Below are positions 22,901-36,300 of a stretch of 64,000 nucleotides of DNA, piece by piece. Where the stretch lies: assembly GCF_014633365.1 (NCBI RefSeq), contig NC_068344.1, forward strand, positions 34,842,670 to 34,906,669. The letters are read 5' to 3'. This DNA is from Diospyros lotus (taxonomy: Eukaryota; Streptophyta; Magnoliopsida; Ericales; Ebenaceae). Each line of letters opens with the position of its first letter. Positions within the stretch are counted from its first letter, which is position 1. The notes beneath the pieces are model-generated. The model worked only from the letters and a program-made list of their open reading frames with translations, was not told the origin of the DNA and did not search any database. The position numbers were made by a program, and so were the translations under genes.

Positions 22901-25900
22901 TTCTATAACATTTCATTTTCCATAATAAGGATAATTTCTATCGAAGCATAATGAACATAATGATTCAAATTTATGAAAATTCTATTGCTTCTAGTGGCAT
23001 TTTCTACATAAAAAAAAGTGTAAGAATATCTTATTTATTTATTTATTTATTGCCACCGTAAGAACATCGTTTTTCATTAATAAGGGTAATTCCAATTCTT
23101 TAATAGAACGTTTAAACACTGTATCATTATCCAATTTATATAAATGTCTCTGTGTTACCACTTTATTTCTTGAGGTACCTGAGGTCCTTGTCGAACAGAA
23201 GGATCAAAGGGGTCCCCAACCACCCAACTCTTTGCCTTTTCCAACAGCTTCTTCACAAATTCATCATAAATCCCTTCTTGGACAAACACTCTCGAACCAG
23301 CCACACAAATTTCACCCTTCAAGCCCAATATTATTAGAAGAGTTAATACAATCGAGCATGGGAGAAAACTAAATGCAAGAAATTAATAATTAATTGAAGT
23401 GTCACCCTACTTTGTTAAATAGAGCGCCTAACAGAGCAAGATGTGTAGCTTTATCAATATCTGCATCATCAAAAATGATGAGAGGTGACTTTCCCCCAAG
23501 TTCAAGTGACACCTGCTTTAAGTTGCTCGTTGCTGCAGCTTGCATTACAAGGCGTCCCACTTCTGTCGATCCTGTAAAACTTATCTACACACATAAACAC
23601 CATAAACACAGCAATGTCACTAAAAAGATGGGGTATATATTTCTTGGCATTTTATGATCACTGACGTCAGGAAAACATAGAAAAAGTACTTTTCTCAGCA
23701 TTTTTATGATATTTAAGCGAAAACCCAGAAAAAAGTTGGGTGAAACAACAAGTTTCTAGCATTTTGTTGGTGGAAAAAATTACTATTTAATGTGGACGAC
23801 TGTTAATTATTTTGTTCGTGAAAAACAAGTTGAATGTTAAGTTGATAATGCTCATATATGTATGATATGAAAGGTGTAGAGTCGACAATAATTAAGGTGA
23901 GGTGTATGATGGGCCAAAATTAAAACATTAGACTAGGGTTAGGAATTATGTGGGCGCTATACTCACTTTATCAATTTCCATGTGAGAGCACATAGCCTTA
24001 CCGGCTGTTCTTCCAAACCCTGTTATTACATTCAGCACTCCATCAGGAATACCAGCCTGCAGATCAAAAGAGCTAGGTCATTAAAACATCTAGTTTCGGC
24101 CATAAGGGCTTTACAACAATGGAGGTTAATCAAATAGTGCAAGCGAAATTAGAGCTGAATTAATTACCTGCTTAGCTAGATGAGCATAATAAAGAGCTGA
24201 AAGAGGAGTTTGCTCCGCTGGCTTGACAACCATGGTGCAGCCAGCGGCTAGGGCTGGGCTAACCTTCAAGAAGAACATGGTAGTTGGGTAGTTCCAAGGA
24301 ATGATGTGGCCGACGACACCGATCGGCTCCAGCAGGGTGTAAGCTTGAAACTCGCCCGACATCTTTAGTGTCTCCCCGTGAATCTTGTCGGCAGCGCCAG
24401 CGTAGTAACGCAGAAGATCTGCTGCCCCCGGAATGTCCTTGGCCTTGCCCCAGCTGAACAGCTTCCCGGCGTCAATGGTGTCCAAAGCGGCTAGCTCCTG
24501 CGCGTTCTCGTTGATCAAGTCTGCCAGTTTCATTAGTATCCTTGCCCTTGCCTAACACCATTGACAGCAACACCAAATGAGCGGGCAAAATTTTGCCATA
24601 AGGTTGTTTTCTATATATTTTTTCTGTGTCATTAATTATATAATCATTAATGATTTGTATCATTAAAGTTACTTACTGAGCCAGATAAGCGAGGCCAAGG
24701 TCCATGATCAAAAGCTTCTCGGGCAGCTTTCACAGCTAGATCAACATCATCTTTGCCTCCTTCTGCAACTCTTGCTATCACTTCTCCTGTTCTTGGATCT
24801 ATTGTCTCAAATGTTTTTCCTTCATTTAAAATATTCAATACTTAAATAACTTCGTATATATCAAACTTTTATCTTACTATATGAGAATAATCAAACATTA
24901 ACCAATATAATTATCTTCTAAATCTTGTAAAACTATGCACTCAAAGATAATTGATCAAAAGGGAAACTATGATGGGAGAATAAAAAATCCCACTTAATTA
25001 GTTCTCCCCAAACAAAAAGAGTTTTTTTTTTAAGAGATTTTTTATTCCTTTCCCAATAATTGTTAGTCTCCGTCAAATTTAATTGCTTTTGAGTAAAATC
25101 TATGATGCATAGAAATATCTCAAAAGTGTCATTTTGACGTTTTTTAAATATTTTTTGTATTAAAATGTCAAAAAATACCAAAAAAAAAACTTTTTTAGCC
25201 ATATTTTCATTTTAAAAATATTTTAGAGCGTTTTATAATATTAAAAAAATATCAAAATACATTTCTAGTTAAAAAATACATTTTCATCCACTAAGAAGAG
25301 GTTAGAGACAGGAAAAAAAATCGTCTCGTATCAAGTTAGAGACCTAATTTTTTTCCAAAAAAAAAAAGAATTCCATCTCTATTTAAATTTTAATTTTAGA
25401 TTGAATAACTATTTTTTATATTAAAAATTATATTTATAAAAAAATTCTATATTATTTTATTTGCATGTTTCCCTCATTTTTGTTTCCTATTTTTTAAAAA
25501 ATAATTTTTTATTTTTGTTTCGTATTATGTCTATTTTTTATTTTTGTTTCTGAACAACCTAAAGTAAAAATCAAACTTGAAATTTGATCACCCTTAAATG
25601 GAAAAATAAATACTCTAAACTCGGTAAAAAAATAAATAAATAAAAATCACTATTCTACATATATAGTAGCATGCATAGACATGGAAAGATGAACAGTGCA
25701 GTTGAACATAATGAGATATTAAGATGGATCCTGATCAAACAGAAAATATAATTAAGTTCTAATGATTAGAAAGAATATATATATATATATATATGAAAGA
25801 ACCTGAAATGGAATCCACAAACTCTCCATTGATGAACAGCTTCTTGAACTTTATCGCTGGGATCTTCGTCAATGCCGCTGAACTCCCATTCCTCTCTCCC

Positions 25901-25905
25901 TCCAT
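19966..25905 (-). CDS. ALDH2C4: Aldehyde dehydrogenase, ALDH2C (sinapaldehyde/coniferaldehyde) type
   Basis: Nine coding exons on the minus strand, all with GT-AG introns: 25803-25905, 24677-24819, 24168-24551, 23967-24056, 23411-23584, 23179-23316, 21640-21777, 20381-20442, 19966-20239. The spliced frame is 1506 nt, 501 aa, with no stop. With the start at 25905 (MEGERNG) the catalytic residues fall at canonical ALDH positions. N169 is in PWNYP, E268 is the glutamate of LELGGK, and the nucleophile C302 is in GEICVAGSR. The C-terminus ends [10 protein letters not shown], as in cytosolic plant ALDH2C. No transit peptide is seen, which argues against the mitochondrial ALDH2B type. The family oxidises sinapaldehyde and coniferaldehyde to sinapic and ferulic acid with NAD(P)+ in the phenylpropanoid pathway. 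An in-frame ATG at 25983 could extend the N-terminus by 26 residues, but the canonical numbering favours 25905. Intron 7 contains a solo LTR. Confidence 0.95.
20480..21179 (-). mobile_element. Solo LTR in intron 7 of the ALDH gene
   Basis: A 700-bp block begins TGTTGGG and ends CAAACAACA, with TGTTG/CAACA inverted tips. It is flanked by perfect 5-bp target duplications AAGTA (20475-20479 and 21180-21184). There is no second LTR and no coding domain, so it is a solo LTR or a short non-autonomous unit. A TATATAATAG-like box on the minus strand near 20984-20993 suggests minus orientation, the same as the host gene. TGTTGGG starts are common in copia LTRs. Confidence 0.8.
21778..23178 (-). other. 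Large intron 6 of the ALDH gene, no gene seen
   Basis: 1.4 kb of AT-rich intron between the exon with the catalytic Cys and the next exon. Short chance frames only. A CCGACATAA-type inverted pair near 21850-21930 hints at an old insertion, but I see no clean borders. Confidence 0.4.
25775..25795. repeat. (AT)n microsatellite next to the ALDH exon 1 donor
   Basis: About ten AT units lie within the first 30 bases of intron 1, only 6 bp from the GT donor. Likely length-variable. Confidence 0.8.
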
Positions 25906-25984
25906 CTCTCCTCTGTGTCTCTCTGAAGTTATAACTCTATTGCAATTAACTTCAGCTTTCCTTGTAGATATGCATATACACATG

Positions 25985-25996
25985 TGTATATATATC
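25985..25996 (-). promoter_or_regulatory. Possible TATA box of the ALDH gene
   Basis: The minus strand reads GGATATATATAC about 80-90 bp upstream of the chosen start codon, a plausible TATA box. Judged by position only. Confidence 0.35.
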
Positions 25997-26039
25997 CAGA
26001 TCCAGATGGGCTATTTGAGTATTCTATGCCATCAATGAC

Positions 26040-26490
26040 GTGTAATCCAATGCTCAGCAAAAGGACAGCTGCTTTGACTTGGGATAATAAATAAATTAGT
26101 CATGAATCAAACAAAAATCCTCATTAAATTAATGATATATAGTTCCATACAGTATTAAGCAACTTCCCATCTATCACTTCAATATTTATTTAATTTTCTG
26201 TCTTCAGTTGGGTACTACGTAAGACTGAGTGTTTTCATTGATGCGTAGTTGTTTTTGTTTTTGATTGTTTCATGACATGACAAATAATACTTGACTCGTC
26301 AAAAAAGAATCTAATTGAACTGTTTCAATTAAGCTGTAAGTATCATTTGATTATTTATCTTTTGTAAGAGTAAGACCCGTTATAATTCTTTACTTAACCA
26401 AGCAAGACAAATAGCCCATGATCGTGGATATGGATGCACTGATTCGATGAACTTCAAGATCAATCAATCAATTAAAAATGAGCAATCACT
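26040..26490. other. Upstream flank of the ALDH gene
   Basis: No gene seen. Likely contains distal promoter sequence. Nothing specific recognised. Confidence 0.35.
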
Positions 26491-26494
26491 CCAA

Positions 26495-26730
26495 CCAGTC
26501 ATCTTCACCTCTTTCCGCCATAGACGGCCATTCAAGGTCTCTGCTAGGTGAAACTTTTGACGCTAGTAGTTGGCAAATTAATTAATAACAATTCCTTCCG
26601 AGGGCTGGCGTAGCAGTATACTAATATGAAGGAAAGTCAAGACACCATATGCTTATTTGCAAATAAATAGTTGATGTGACTAGAAATGTTTTTTGATCAA
26701 TGCCTTAATAAAATTCATGGGGATTTGAGT
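26495..26730 (-). pseudogene. Decayed copy of the 5' end and promoter of the 15.4-15.7 kb gene
   Basis: About 200 bp align by eye, in the same orientation, with the start-codon and upstream region of the gene at 15389-15730. Shared blocks include AATTCC(C/T)TCCGA(A/G)GGC, GGTCTCTGCT against GCTCTCTGCT, AAGTCAA(A/G), CATAT, GTAAATAAATA against GCAAATAAATA, and TGATGT. An ATG at the equivalent position (near 26522, minus) is followed by an unrelated short frame with an early stop. It appears to be a broken duplicate that kept only the 5' flank. Confidence 0.55.
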
Positions 26731-28400
26731 GGAAGGGGTAATTGGCGATAAATGGCATTGTCTATAACAACCCTAAAGGACTATTTTATGAAGTTATGAA
26801 TGACACTTTTAAGTGTTGTAATTCTGAGTTCTTTTTCAGTCAATTTTCTTTTAGCACGTTATCATTGATAAATTGCGTTATTTTATAAGAATTTTTATAT
26901 TAAAATATTTATTTGAATGTATTAGTGGTATTTGAATGATACGAGGAGGACTGGGGTGGGCATCGTGTGGCTAACGGGGCAATATATGTATGTAAGGTTG
27001 ATTAGTATTAGTGTTGAATGGGCATGGGTTTGACCCAGCAATAATGCTCCAAATTTGCTGGTTGCTTTAAAGAATTGGATTTCTTGAATGAATAATGCTA
27101 TTGGGTTCAATTTTTTAGACCTAAGAAATCTTTGTATTTTGGTTGATTTTGTAGTGATTCACTTATATCATGACTTGAAATTTATATTTAAAGCTAGTAC
27201 ATAGGCATTGTTTATTGTTTATTGTTTATTAATCAAGATATAGACCAAAAAAATTATGATACGAAAAGTATTCAAAATTTTTATATTTTTCAAAATTTAT
27301 ATTCAAAGCTAGTATATAATTTATATGAATTGAAAGGAGGAGAGAGTTGATAATGTTATTTTGTATGACTTATTAAGATTTTTTTAAATGCCTTAAAAGG
27401 AATACCTATGTGAAAAACACATACTTAACCTCTCACTTTATTCATGAGATTAGACTCAACAAAGTTGATTTAGGTAAACTAACTCATGCTATACTTTTAA
27501 GTGTAATCTAATTTGGACAAATACATTTGTTATTAATGTGTCATTAGCAACAACTCATTAAAAACCAAAATAAGTCTAAAAGGCCAAAATAATTTTTTGA
27601 GATAAAAAGATATAATTTTTCCCTAATCAAGGGAAAAGAGGTCCCGAACAAAATGCAAATAAAATAACTCTGACATTCAAAAATTCATCCAAAAGTTATA
27701 TAAAAAAAATAAATATTATCAACAAAGATCCTAATATTAATGAATCTTGAAATATTACGATAAATATTATCTTGAAGAATTCAAATTCTAAGAGATTTGA
27801 AAAAATTCTATACTCTTATATAAATAAATGAGCCCTCATTTCAAAAGAGATATATCTCTAATACTGATTTTAATATAAATTTTAAATTTTTAGTATCTAA
27901 TTTAAATATTAAGATATATTTGTGCAGGTAGTTCAATGTGCTTTTTGATCATTTTATTTCTTACAAAATCAAAGTAACCTGACAAAGACTAATGCTAACG
28001 AGCTGTTACCATGCATGCCCCAGGTGGCATATGTTATGTTTTTAGTCAATTAAACTTCCCCATTTATTAAGAGAACAATTAAAAATAAATGGCACACGGA
28101 TTTCGCCATTTAGGAGATGGACTTTATATAAAATTATGTATTTGGCTTAATTTGACTGGAAACCCTTTTCCTCAAGTAGAAACCCTTGTTGAGTGGAGAG
28201 AATAAGGGATGAAGCTTTGACTAAAACGGATTCGGGTTGATCACTGACTCAGTTATTCATAAATTATCTTTAATATTTTACTAGGAAGAACAAAATATCA
28301 TTCATTAATATTTTACTAATTAAGAAGGTCAAACTATCATTAACAACTATTATTAACTTTTTGTTAATGCCAAATACCAATTCATACCAGCATCATTAGG
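26731..28400. other. AT-rich spacer with decayed element fragments
   Basis: No gene. About 27200-27330 (TTTATTAATCAAGATATAG … GAAAAGTATTC) resembles the decayed edge of the PIF/Harbinger-like family of 51.5 kb. About 27640-27920 (…AATATTAC…TTTCAAAAGAGATATATCTCT…) resembles 49.5-49.9 kb and parts of the 54.6 and 60.3 kb repeats. Confidence 0.4.
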
Positions 28401-28404
28401 CCAC

Positions 28405-28795
28405 ATCTGTAATTTTGTTTATGTACTTTTCTGTTTTTTTTATCATTTAAACTTTTTATTATTTTAATTATATTTTTAAATTAATTTAACTCTTATACTT
28501 TAATTTTTCTTTTCCCATAACAACTTCTTTGTATTATTTTGATTATATCTCTAAATATACATTTTCGAGTAAATTTAACTCTAGTACTTTAATGTAAATA
28601 AAGTATGACATGTATTTTGTCATTTAACTTTATTTTTTGATTATGGTTTTAAATTTTTACAACCAAATGGATAATGGTTTGGTTATGGTTTTAAATTTTT
28701 AAAACTAAATAGGTAATGGTTTGATTTTGGTTTTAGTAATTTAAGTTTGGTTTGGTTATGATTTTGGCAAAAACCGAAACCAAACCGAACTATTG
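28405..28795. repeat. Partial MITE copy plus a GGTTTGGTTATGG repeat
   Basis: 28405-28640 resembles the left part of the MITE family of 14.16 kb. After it, GGTTTGGTTATGGTTTTAAA-like units are repeated about four times up to 28795. Confidence 0.45.
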
Positions 28796-29613
28796 CCAAC
28801 CTTAATCACTCTTAACTAAAAATTATTAAGTAGATTATGGATTTTGAGAAGGTAAGTACTTAAAGTATAGTGTAGAGGTCTTTCTTATTATTCTGGGGTT
28901 TGCTTTGATTTTTGGGTGTGGTATCTCTATATTAATTAATAATAATATCTCATTATTTATCAAAAAAAAGTGAATTTTCTTATTTAATTAGAAATAGGGT
29001 TTGGATAAAGTTGTTTCATCTTGTTTGTTTGAATGGAAAAAAGGAATTGAAAATCAAATGACTATTTCATTTTATTATTATGTTTTGATACGTTTTTAAT
29101 TTTATGGAACAAAATAATTAAAATAATTAGCTAACATAAATAATCTTTTAAATTATAAATATTAAAAAATCCCACAAAAATTATATTTAACTCCAAAACA
29201 ATATAATTACAAAATATATGTTAAAAAATTATTTTTTCCATTTTAGCTAAAAATATTAAATAAAAAGAATAAAGATAATTTATTTTAATTTTCAAATAAA
29301 AGCATGTTTAAGGGATGAGAGATTGCAGCGGACGACGACAAGTTTATATATATGGCAATATGTAACTATAAAAAAAAAGAGTGTAAAATGTAATCATGTG
29401 AAATTCATTTTAGAGTGGAGAAGCTTTCTATCAATTTTATAATTAGAAGTCTTTTAATCAATTTGAGGAAAAGGTCATCTCCTAAGAAACGGATCACTTC
29501 CATTCCTTTGAGGCAACTAAATAACCTTTGGTAAGAATCTTATTCTGATTCCTATTTCCTCGTCCTCCATTCTATCCAACCAAACATGACCTATCAAATT
29601 AAGACTTTTTAGT
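28796..29613. other. AT-rich spacer, no gene seen
   Basis: Short stop-rich frames only; no element borders recognised. Confidence 0.35.
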
Positions 29614-29649
29614 GTGTGTGTGAGTGAGTGAGAGAGAGAGAGAGAGAGA
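29614..29649. repeat. (GT)n(GA)n compound microsatellite
   Basis: GTGTGTGTGAGTGAGTGAGAGAG… runs for about 36 bp, a purine-rich tract downstream of the kinase gene. Confidence 0.9.
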
Positions 29650-29899
29650 TGGTTCGGTTAAAGTGATAGGTTGGAAGATCCTCAAAAGGCAAGTCTTCGC
29701 TTGCAATTGGCTTTGCTGAAGATTGTAATAGCATGCTGCTAAGATATGTTCATTTCATAGATTACAACAACATTTTTACTAACTTAGCATCGATCTATGA
29801 TTTCTTTCTTTCTTTTTCTCTCAGTTATAAACCAAAACCCAGAAGAAAACTTCAAAAGGAGCAGTACCCTTACATTCTTACAGAAACTCTACAGATTTG

Positions 29900-30373
29900 T
29901 TTGTTGGATTTGAACCGCCTCTTGAAGAACACTCCTCAAGTGGAGGCAAAGACCACATTAGCAGAAACCAACCACATTCTCAACTCCACTAGTTTAAACG
30001 ATAATCGATTGCAGATGCAACTCGACTGTATCGGCAGCATTGAGTTGTTCCAGCAGCCTGCGAGTATTTAAGGAGGAAAAAAAAAACATGAGAATAGTGT
30101 AAATGAATGGCATTTTGTGTCTGAAGTAAGGTTTCAAACAGATTCAGGTCTTTTTATAGGAGAGATTAGCACCACAAGCATGAAACTGAAAGGAAAAGAA
30201 ATCGACACAGCTTCAAACATGAAACAGACTCGGCATCATCCATTTCAAAATTGAGAGAGATGTGAGATAGCTTTTGGTTTGACAGATTTTGCACAACCAG
30301 TGATGCACAAGAAGTCGGGTTATGGAGGGGAAGCATACCAGTTTCTTCAGTTTCAGCTTTCATGTCTCAGACT
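29900..30373 (-). other. Probable 3' untranslated region of the kinase gene
   Basis: Sequence directly after the stop codon, less AT-rich than the spacer further left. A plus-strand open frame here (29733-30071) matches nothing I know. The end of the transcript cannot be fixed by eye. Confidence 0.4.
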
Positions 30374-33300
30374 TTAAGACACTGTTCTCCCATAACATAT
30401 CGATGCAATATACAGATTCTTTGCCCATTTTTCCTACAAAGATGGGAAAGCATATGTAAGTGACTGCTGTGAGAATAAAATCACATTATAACTACTTATA
30501 AAGCACAGTACATTTGAGTCAAAATCCTTGAATGCTCTTGTTTCTCATTAGAACTAGTTAACTCCCCAACTGAAATTTTTCACTTGAAGAACTCCATAGA
30601 CGACATTCGGCTCGTGAGACTGGCCTTCATTGACCACTGAGGTTTATTTTTTAAGGGGCCTTCACTCTACAAAGTTGCTTAGTACTGGCCAAAAAGTTTA
30701 AAAATAAGCCTATCTATCTAAAGAATAAAGCAAATGCTTGACAATTCCTTCAAGAAGAAATTGCTGAGTAGAGCTCTATCCCAATTGAAAGAATACACCA
30801 AGTCACAAACCATGCGATTCAAGGAACTGCCATGTCAAAAACTTAACTCATTATTGTCTCAGCAGTGTTTGAAGAGCATTTAACAAACTCTCTAACAGAT
30901 CATTGATATGATCGTTTTATTGATAGCTGTGCTGTTCTAAATAGTGGGAAAAGGCTTCTACAAATTGGATCATGTCAAGAACATATTCCATATGCAAGGG
31001 TTCAGCTTGTTTTATAGAAGCTAGCATCCATTAAATGCGTGTAGTTAGAATAAATTTGATTGCACACCCACATTGGGATTGCTCGAGGGGGTTGCCTCAT
31101 TTTTCGCCACAATACTTTATGTCATCATTAACTTTGTTGTTAACCACAACCTTGTCTAGCAAAAAGGGAAGCCATGTACGTACAAGAAAAACCTTAGAAT
31201 TTTAGTGTCAGAAACAAACCTGCATAGAGCTTCAGATGGTACATCAAACACAGTTGTATTAATGTCTAGAAAAATAAAAAAGGAAAGCTTTATTTTCAAG
31301 GGGCCTTTAGGAAAACCAAATGCCTAGGCAACATCTCTGTATCACTGCCACTCTTCAAAAATGAGGCCATAAAGTAAGATGAAAATGTTTCCGAGGCTCA
31401 TATTCATTATTTTTCATATTTTTGGGAGCTTGGGAGGCCAGGTTTGATGGTGGTTTTCAAGTCCACCTTGATCTGATCTGATCTTGATCTATCCAAATCA
31501 AACTCTTGCTAATCAATGGCCAAGAGACCAGCTTGTAGTAGAAATCATTGACGAAATATTTGTTTATTTGGTAAAAGGCAAAGCCAGTTATAGAGTATAT
31601 AAAAAATTTCGTCTTCTCTGATAGAGATCTTTTAACCCCAAAGTCCAATGAAGTAATTAACACCCATTCCTAACAACCCCCCCCCCCCCCCCAAAAAAAA
31701 AAAAAAAAGAAAAAAAATAAAAGAAAAGATAGAAACACTTCTCTTTCCTCCCCGATGGGAATAAAAAGATGACTTCAAGAAGATGATGGAAGTTTGATGA
31801 TCAAATAAAATAAAACTAGGTAGTCTAAGTACAAACAACGAGATTGAATTCATGAAATCCAAAGGTACCTTAACATGGGTGCTAGGAAAGGCTGATGTCC
31901 GCAAAGTTTCTTGAGTTACGTCTTGTGCTCTCCTCTTGGATGTACTCAGTATGAATGCAGCTTGATCTGCTGTTGCAGCAGTTGCTGTAATTCTATATCC
32001 ATTCTCCCACCTTCTATGAATTCCTTCACTCGGATAGAGGAAATCAAGTTCAACAACCTGCAAAATGCAAAAAGCATTAAGTGCTTGCATGCTATAAAAT
32101 TTTGATTAGAGCATAAGAAAACAGGAAAATTGAGTACTTGATTAGAATAACCAGCATCTCGGGACATTACAACACCCCATCTGCTACCAGCAGTGGACAT
32201 GGAGGTAACATAGAAGCCTTCTTTCCACTTCTTATTGATCCATTTGAATGGAAATACATCACTGACTTTGTATGACTGTTGAGTATAGGTTGTCCCTTCA
32301 ACAACAAGAAAAGCAAAGCAATATCAGTGGTATATAAGCATTTAAATACATAAGATCGGACATTGAAGACATCAATTCCAAATTTACTTTAAAACTTGGG
32401 AAGCCATAACTGTATTAAAATGTATGTCTTCTACTTATGGCAAGCCTAATACCACCATCATCATCATCAATTGCACCTTATCCAAACCAAGTCAGAGTCA
32501 AGGGCACAACATTCATAATATTAATTGATTTCTAAAAGTTAGACAATACAAATCCATGCAAAAGAAAAAGAGGCAAAATTTTAAGCCAAATGCCCTTCCT
32601 AACACAACCCTCTAGCGAGGGAACGATGAGATAAAGCTCAAACACCATTCTTCATACAAAAAAGTTTCATAAGATAGTGGTAAATGAAAATAATTGATAT
32701 GGCTGTATTCCATCACATAGTTGATATTACTGAACCAACTTGTACAACATGGAAACGCAACCAAGGACAAGCCTATTATACATTGGATTTTATTTTGTCA
32801 GAGAAACTTTTTATGCAAAAATGTGCGCAAATCTGCATACACAATATGAAAGGAGTACTTCCGGGCTGACCCCTGGAGCAGGGGTGAGGGTGGGGCAACT
32901 TCTAGACCCATCTACCAGATTGTAGAATCAGCAGTTCTCATTATCCCAAATTAAAACCCCAAAATTTTTTATACCATCCCATTGAGCATTTGAACATGAT
33001 TTTTAGATAATCAGCGATAATTTATATTGGAATGGTCAACTGAGATAGATTGCTAAGGACTCTTACTCTATACCCTAAAAAGATAGAGGCATGATGGGCA
33101 CTGAAGAAGCATTTCCAGAACTTAAAAATACAATGCCAATATCAGTCCGTCAGTTGATGATGTCAATAGCTACATTAAACTTGGAAGCTAGTACCTCCAG
33201 AAGGTACAATAATAAATGGCATTGTCGCCAGTAAACTAACAATGAACAAAATCAAGAAACAAGTTCAAAATCAGTTTATTAACCACAAATAATGCTCAAG

Positions 33301-36300
33301 TAGTGTTTCAAGACCACAGGTTATATAAAACATAAAACTGTTAAAATGCACCAGTTCACTGGTATTTGTGATACTGGATTTCAATGTAGTAAAAATATTG
33401 AAATAAAATGAAACTAGTTTTCGTGTTTGATATTACATGATCTTTCCTCAATGCCCCTCAAGGAGCAGTATCTTATTCTGAGAGAAACAAACTGCGTAAT
33501 AAACAGAAAAACAATTTCTATCATAAAACTGTGCAGGAGAAAAGAAATATACTGTACCTCAGCATGCATTCTGAAATTAAAATTGTCAAGGTACTAGGGA
33601 TTTTTGGTGATTTGAGTTGAAACTAAGATGTCCTTTATCTTTAAGATTCTCACAGTTTCAAACCAAAGCTTAGGCCAAGGAATGCTACTAAACTTGCCTA
33701 ATCATGAAATCAAACGCCCGAGTATGAAAATTTGTCACTTAATGGGCTACTACTTTGCAAGTGTTGTGATACCAAAGTTTCAAGAGTGAAGATAATCTTT
33801 TGTTTCTTTGCCACTCACCCTTGGACATTACCACCAATGCATTGCCATTGGCTGCACCAGCAAGGGAAGTGATGTAATAGTTCTTGTCCCACTGCTCCAT
33901 TATCCAGTCCTAATGAAGAAATTAGAAAGTGGATATGTCAGGGTAATGGACCTCTGGTTTATGAATTCATCCAAAATCATTGTAAGAAGTGTAACACCTA
34001 CCTTGTTCAAAAAAACAGGGGAGAGTTCATAGACCTGGGATGTAAAACCTGTTCCTGCATCCATAATGACTGCCCACAAATTTCCAGAAGAAGCTATACA
34101 GCTGATGAACAAACCATCTTCCTTTCCCTTCTCCACATGTTGGTAAAGTCTTGTATCCATTACATTATAGTGATATCTGCAGTCAAGAGTTTTTGTCACT
34201 TGTCAACTTATGGAGCAAGAGTCACAAACAGCAAGCGTAATAACCATTTTCCTCACTCTCAACTAATAGAGAAAGAGTCCCACATAGAGTAAGTGTAAAA
34301 AGCAACCCAAAGGCTGCTTTTCTGTGTCAAAAGTTTCAGTATGTGCAATAACATTGAACAAACCTGGCCAATGGAAAAGTAACAAGAGGATTGCCGCCAC
34401 CCCCCCCCCCCCCCCCCCAAAACACGCACACACGGGGAAAAAACACAAAAATTTTACAGCTTCAGCCAATAATTATCAAATCCTTAATAAATCATAAGAT
34501 CTTGGAGATAAGAGTTTTCTTTTAGAAACAAATGACCAGATTCAAAACATGTTAATAATTTTGGAGATAAATCTTCAATATATGCCACAACACTCTTTTA
34601 GAAAGGAATTGATGCTTCGCCTGGAATAACTATTATTTTTTTCTTTTCCTCTTTTTTCCCCCCTTTTTTGGTCAGGGGACAGTTAGGTAAGAGTTCACAC
34701 TGCTTGATCCCAGGATATACCTCTGTTTCATCGCTGATCTGGAACTGTACACAGAGATCCACTGAGTAGCTGGAGTACCCAACCGAACTCTCTTGCGAGG
34801 CTGCACACCATCTTCCAAACCCACAAGGAATCTACTCCTTTTCTGACCCACCTATAACACATGACAGGTTTGGTAACCAATAGTAGAAACAATTTGTTAA
34901 CTTCCAAAAGATTGCTCGACATCAATCACAAATCAGCCTACCTTTAAGGCTCCATCTATTCTGATGGGCAGCAATGATGCATCAGAACCTATGTTGTCCT
35001 CGAAAAGTGAGATAAGCTTTGAGTAGTTGGGCTCTTCATCAAACTTCATGTTGGTCACCATCTCGAGAAATTGTTGAAAAGGAGGAGGGCATAAGCAACA
35101 AAGCAGCTCTGAAGGAGTCCCCATCTTCTTTTTACAAACAAGGAACCCTTTATTCTCACCCTGCAGCCCAAGATTCCACCAGTGATTGAAATCACATGCT
35201 TAAACCAAAAACTTGAAGTGTAAGAATGACAATGCAAAATAAAACAAGAAACTTACAACGAAACCTTGCCAGGGCAGCTTCCCTTTGAGGAGGAATATTA
35301 AAGTATAAGCTAGTGACTCAAGGTCATCCCTTCTACTTCCTGTCCTACCCAAATGAGCATGTACACTTGCATAACGTACTGTGCCCCTGTCAACATATAG
35401 AATTCAGGGTCCATTCCAAGATGATACATAGATCAGGAAAACTAACAAATTCCAGTCAGACATGCTGTTGTAGGTAGGAACAACTTTTCCTTTGCTAAAG
35501 GGGGCAAAGCTTAAGATCAAACCAATAGTATACATTATGGAGAGTCCTCTCTATATAACTCCCAACCAAAGCAGAAGTAAGATGAATATAAATGAAGGAT
35601 ATATTCCATTTTGGAAAATACTTAAATGAAGCAAGGTTTTCTTAAAGCTTCCCACTGTCAGTAAATAGTGGGTGACAGACTTCTGGAACTGTCATCACAG
35701 CATTAAAATCTGAGAGAGAGAGCGCAGGGGGGGAAGAGTTACCTGAAAACATCAGGCTTTTGATCATAATCAACATGGCGACCAGAAGAGACTTCCTTCC
35801 ATCTTGAAGCTGAGGTAGTCATTCCAAGACCAGTTAGAACTCAAGATCCAAATTATAAAACACAATTACAAAAGCATTTAAAAAATTGTCTGCATCTGAA
35901 ATTTTTTTTGGGGGAAAAGAAGACATACCCAAACCAAGATCAATTAAGTACAATTTTTTCTCATTAGGTGTTCCAGGCTGACCAAGCAAAAAGTTTTCTG
36001 GCTTTACATCTCCATGCACAAAACTGAAGGAAAAATTAACTACAACCAGCTCAGAATGTGCTTGTGCATGTATATAATATATTAAGAGAGAGAGACAGCG
36101 AGAGAGACACAGGTACCCCCTAAAATGAAGCTGTTGTAGGATTGATATTGCCTCCACTGCTATACAAGAAACCATTGTTTCAGACAGCCTATGCAAAGAA
36201 CAAAAATAATAAGAAACAATAAAAATTATTAAAACATCAACTATAAAATTAGAAGGAAGGAAATTAACTTCATACATCTGGTTATTCGAGTTCCAGACAT

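Noticed and set aside
29733..30071. 112-codon plus-strand open frame
   Set aside because: No recognisable family; lies antisense in the probable 3' untranslated region of the kinase gene.
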